DNA of 48,770 nucleotides. Source: Acidovorax sp. YS12 (lineage in GTDB: Bacteria > Pseudomonadota > Gammaproteobacteria > Burkholderiales > Burkholderiaceae_C). Of the stretch, positions 46,076 to 48,770 are shown piece after piece (the stretch's first letter is position 1; every line of letters begins with the position of its first letter). The stretch lies in the NCBI GenBank assembly GCA_021496925.1, contig CP053916.1, forward strand, positions 1 to 48,770. Direction: 5' to 3'. The position numbers were made by a program, and so were the translations under genes. The notes under the pieces were generated by a model. It was not told the origin of the DNA, did not search any database, and saw nothing but the letters and a program-made list of their open reading frames with translations.

Positions 46076-48015
46076 CGTCGTTCAGTACCCATAGACGCGC
46101 GGCGCTCTGGCTGCTCGCTATTGCATTTGTTCTTTTCGCTGCGGACGCGGCTTATGCCGACGTGTTGACCGACATCGGCAAGGGTTATCAAACCGAGTCG
46201 GCCAAATGGTTTCCGAAGCTCCTGGTCATCGCCAAGTCGCTTTTCTGGAAGCTCGCGGCGATTGAATTTGCCTGGGCCTCGATTCTGTGGGTGCTGAAAA
46301 ACCAGGAAATGCAGTCGTTCACGGCTGCGGTCGTGCAGAAGCTCATCGGCATCGGGTTCTTCTATGCCCTGTTGCAGAACGCCGACTACTGGATTCCCGC
46401 CATCGTGAACAGCCTGGCCAAGTCGGGCAACGAAGCGACCGGCCTGCCGGCGCTCACGCCGTCCGAGGTGTTCGACCTGGGCATCGACACAGCCGTGACG
46501 ATGTTGGACGGCATCCAGAAACTGAGCCTGTGGGATGACTTTGCCACCATCGTCATCGCCGGCCTGGCTGCGCTCGCCATCGTGATTTCGTTCCTGGTCA
46601 TCGCAGGGCAAATGTTGATCGCGCTGATCGAGAGCTACATCGCCATCAGCGGCGGCGTGCTGTTCCTGGGCTTCGGCGGCTCGCGCTGGACGGTCGAGTT
46701 CACGCAGAAGTACATCAGCTACGCCTTCGCCACGGGCATCAAGCTGTTCATGCTCTACCTCATCATCGGCGTTGGCACGGCCCAGGCCAAGACCTGGGCG
46801 GCACTGCTGGCGACGACGGACTGGAACAACATTTTCACGGTGATGGGCGGCTCCATCCTGCTTGCCTTCCTGGGCTTCCAGATTCCGAACATGGCAGCGG
46901 CCATGCTGTCCGGTGCGCCTTCTTTGACGGCGGGCGCAGCAGCGGCCACGGCGGGCACGCTCGCGGCCGGCACGGTCGCAGCAGGCGCTACCGCCATTTC
47001 TCCGGCGATGCAGTCCGCCAGGGGCGGCATGCAGGCGCTGAAGGCGGGGTATGACCATCACCGTGCCGGTGGTGGTGGCGTGCTATCGAGCGCCCTCAAG
47101 GCGGTCGGCACGTCCACCGTGGATATGGGCCGCGAAGCCGGCCGCAGTGCCGGCGAAGCCGTGGGCCTTGCCAAGCCTACGGCGTCCGAGCGTTCTACCG
47201 TGGGCGGCCGCGCGGCCGAGCGCCGCGAGGGCATGACCGCCCAGCTCCAAGAAGAGCGCGCGGCGATGGCCGACGCGGGCGGCATGAGCAAAAGCGGCGA
47301 AAGCAACCCAGGCGGCACGGGCACGTCGGCCGAAGGCGACAGCGCCAAGAACAACAGCGCGGGCAACAAGAGCACGTCGGCCGCGCCAGTGGTTCCCCCG
47401 CCTGCGACGCCCTCCGGCGCTGCTGGTGGGGCCGTAGGTGGGCTTGGCGGGGCCTCCGCGCCCCTAGGCGGCAATCCGCAGGTTGTCGATGACTACGGCA
47501 ACGTGGTCGCGCCGCCTGCGGCCAAGATCGCGGAGAGCAACGCGGGCGGGGCCGGTACTTCGGCCACGAACGCGGCCGCCGCGAACACCAGCGCGGGCAA
47601 CACCTCGGCCACTGGCTCGGGTGCAGCTCCTGCCGGCAGCTCGGGAAGTGCTCCGGCGCAAACGATGGCCGCCGCCACGCCGGAAGCCCAGCGCCAGGTC
47701 GTCGATGACTACGGCAATGTCGTGTCGCCGCCCTCGGCGAAGATCGCCGAGAGCAACGCGGGCGGGGCCGGCACGTCGGCCGCGAACACGTCGGCGATGA
47801 ACACCAGCGCGGGTAACACGTCGGCTACGAACCCGTCAGCGCCGTCTGGTGGTGGGTCATCCGCCCCCGCCCCAGGGGCGGGACAAAGCGGCCCGGCCTC
47901 GGGCCGCGACAAGACGCCATTCCAGGATTTGCAGCATGTCAGGCCGCCGCAGATTCCGAGTGACGCCGCGCCGCAGGCCGGCGTGAATATCCGCCTCTCG
48001 CATTCCGAAGATTAA
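46072..48015 (+). CDS. virB6: VirB6/TrbL-like polytopic membrane protein with repeat-rich tail
   Basis: 647 residues; the start overlaps the lipoprotein stop (ATGA). About 10-290 carries a signal-like first helix and some six more transmembrane segments (FATIVIAGLAALAIVISFLV; ISGGVLFLGFGGSRWTVEFT). The remaining 350 or so residues are Gly/Ala/Ser/Thr/Asn-rich. Within them QVVDDYGNVV.PP.AKIAES followed by NAGGAGTSA occurs twice (near 470 and 542), with NTSAGNTSA-type repeats. VirB6 forms the inner-membrane pore; the tail could extend into the periplasm or reach the cell surface. Confidence 0.9.
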   Translation: MTSFSTHRRAALWLLAIAFVLFAADAAYADVLTDIGKGYQTESAKWFPKLLVIAKSLFWKLAAIEFAWASILWVLKNQEMQSFTAAVVQKLIGIGFFYALLQNADYWIPAIVNSLAKSGNEATGLPALTPSEVFDLGIDTAVTMLDGIQKLSLWDDFATIVIAGLAALAIVISFLVIAGQMLIALIESYIAISGGVLFLGFGGSRWTVEFTQKYISYAFATGIKLFMLYLIIGVGTAQAKTWAALLATTDWNNIFTVMGGSILLAFLGFQIPNMAAAMLSGAPSLTAGAAAATAGTLAAGTVAAGATAISPAMQSARGGMQALKAGYDHHRAGGGGVLSSALKAVGTSTVDMGREAGRSAGEAVGLAKPTASERSTVGGRAAERREGMTAQLQEERAAMADAGGMSKSGESNPGGTGTSAEGDSAKNNSAGNKSTSAAPVVPPPATPSGAAGGAVGGLGGASAPLGGNPQVVDDYGNVVAPPAAKIAESNAGGAGTSATNAAAANTSAGNTSATGSGAAPAGSSGSAPAQTMAAATPEAQRQVVDDYGNVVSPPSAKIAESNAGGAGTSAANTSAMNTSAGNTSATNPSAPSGGGSSAPAPGAGQSGPASGRDKTPFQDLQHVRPPQIPSDAAPQAGVNIRLSHSED

Positions 48016-48039
48016 CCGCCTCGTATAAGGAGAATTGCC

Positions 48040-48753
48040 TTGAAATTCGGCAAAGCCAAAGCTCGGCCCAAGGATGATACAAACGTATCAGCCGACGTGC
48101 CGCAGAAACCCAAAGACCCCTATGTTCTGGCTCGTGAAGAGTGGAACGACCGCTATGGCGATTACATCGCCAGCGCCAAGAATTGGCGCTCGGTCGCCAT
48201 CATCACCAGCTTGGTCGCCCTGGTGTCGGTAGGCGGCCTCGCCTACGTCGGCGCGCAGGACAAGTACATCCCCTACATCGTCGAAGTGGACAAGCTGGGC
48301 CAGGCGGCCAATGTGGGCTACGCCTCCCAGGCGTCGCCGGTCGATCAACGCATCTTCAAGGCGTTCCTGGTGCGCTTCCTGTCGGACTTCCGCAGCGTGA
48401 CGCCTGACGCGGTTGCGCAGAAGGCCGCGCTCGACCGCCTGTACTCGATGGTGCCGACCGGCTCGCCGGCCTTGGAGAAGATCAACACCTTCTACAAGGA
48501 CAACTCGCCGTTCATGGTGGCGCAAAGCCAAACGGTCGCGCTGGAAATCAACTCGGTGCTGCCTATCTCCGGCCAAACCTGGCAAATGGAATGGACGGAG
48601 ACGAAGCGCAACCTGTCCGGCCAGATTCAGAGCCGGATTCGCTACAAGGCTTCGCTGACGGTCGCCTTGAATCCTCCGCAGAACGAAGGGCTGATGCTGG
48701 TGAATCCGCTCGGCCTCTTCGTGATGGATTTGAACTGGTCGCAGCAACTTTAA
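48040..48753 (+). CDS. virB8: VirB8-like channel protein with TTG start
   Basis: 237 residues. The start is TTG at 48040, supported by TAAGGAGAATTGCC and the lack of a suitable ATG. A cytoplasmic tail precedes one transmembrane helix near 45-65 (WRSVAIITSLVALVSVGGLA). The periplasmic NTF2-like VirB8 domain follows (YIPYIVEVDKLGQAANVGYA; WQMEWTETKRNLSGQIQSRI; NPLGLFVMDLNWSQQL). The sequence TGATACAAACGTATCA at 48075-48090 inside the gene resembles the transfer operator. virB9 follows after 17 bases across the joined ends. Confidence 0.92.
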   Translation: MKFGKAKARPKDDTNVSADVPQKPKDPYVLAREEWNDRYGDYIASAKNWRSVAIITSLVALVSVGGLAYVGAQDKYIPYIVEVDKLGQAANVGYASQASPVDQRIFKAFLVRFLSDFRSVTPDAVAQKAALDRLYSMVPTGSPALEKINTFYKDNSPFMVAQSQTVALEINSVLPISGQTWQMEWTETKRNLSGQIQSRIRYKASLTVALNPPQNEGLMLVNPLGLFVMDLNWSQQL

Positions 48754-48770
48754 TTTCGAGGATTTGAGAC

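Noticed and set aside
1..48770. tRNA, rRNA, insertion sequences and antibiotic-resistance genes
   Set aside because: None were recognised on either strand; all sizeable frames are accounted for by plasmid functions or unknown small genes.

Overview
The window looks like one complete circular conjugative plasmid, cut open between virB8 and virB9. The last gene (virB8) ends 17 bases before the right edge, and the first gene (virB9) starts at base 1. Joining the ends puts a ribosome binding site (GAGGATTTGAGAC then ATG) in front of virB9, and it completes an uninterrupted type IV secretion operon. GC content is high. The RepA (RPA-type initiator), the KorB-type ParB, the VirB operon order (11-2-3-4-5-exclusion lipoprotein-6-8-9-10) and the TraB/TraE/TraF/SSB/VirD4 block fit a broad-host-range environmental plasmid of the PromA / pXF51-like group from Proteobacteria, probably soil or plant associated. 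That assignment comes from recognising families, not from a search. I see no resistance, catabolic or insertion-sequence cargo and no tRNA or rRNA.

Layout. 1-2420: virB9-virB10. 2465-4740: a tandem ribbon-helix-helix-like protein, ParA and ParB. 4741-5786: replication origin with eight 17-bp iterons, two DnaA boxes and strong hairpins. 5787-6818: RepA on the minus strand. 6898-25375: a mosaic of small gene blocks, mostly minus strand. It holds a resolvase, DUF6573/LPD29/DUF4942-like proteins, an antitoxin-like gene with a zeta toxin fused to a KfrB domain, a second VirD4-like ATPase cluster with a secreted nuclease, and many small membrane or zinc-binding proteins. 25375-38802: transfer genes on the minus strand (OmpA-like lipoprotein, VirB1, TraB, topoisomerase III, TraF, SSB, VirD4, a triple-KfrB protein, a secreted protein, the relaxase with a second gene nested inside it). 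38841-40716: MobC-like protein, probable oriT and a RepB-type primase. 40795-48753: the VirB operon on the plus strand.

How it works together. RepA, iterons and DnaA boxes drive replication. ParA/ParB, the resolvase and the zeta toxin keep the plasmid in the population. The relaxase, MobC-like protein, primase, topoisomerase, SSB and VirD4 process and deliver DNA. The VirB proteins, VirB1, TraB and TraF build the channel and pilus. Two operator families are visible. AAGGGCANNNNTGCCCTT fills the 17-bp spacer of accessory-block promoters. GTGATANNNNNNTATCAC sits at the transfer promoters.

Most unusual are three non-coding repeat systems. (1) At least fourteen 41-42 bp elements carry conserved ends TGGTGACA...TGTCACCA and a different interior each time. 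They bracket nearly every accessory gene block, and three more lie inside low-complexity coding linkers of parB and virD4. (2) Two arrays of degenerate palindromes repeat with an exact 24-bp period. (3) A degraded second copy of the iteron origin lies about 15 kb from the active one.
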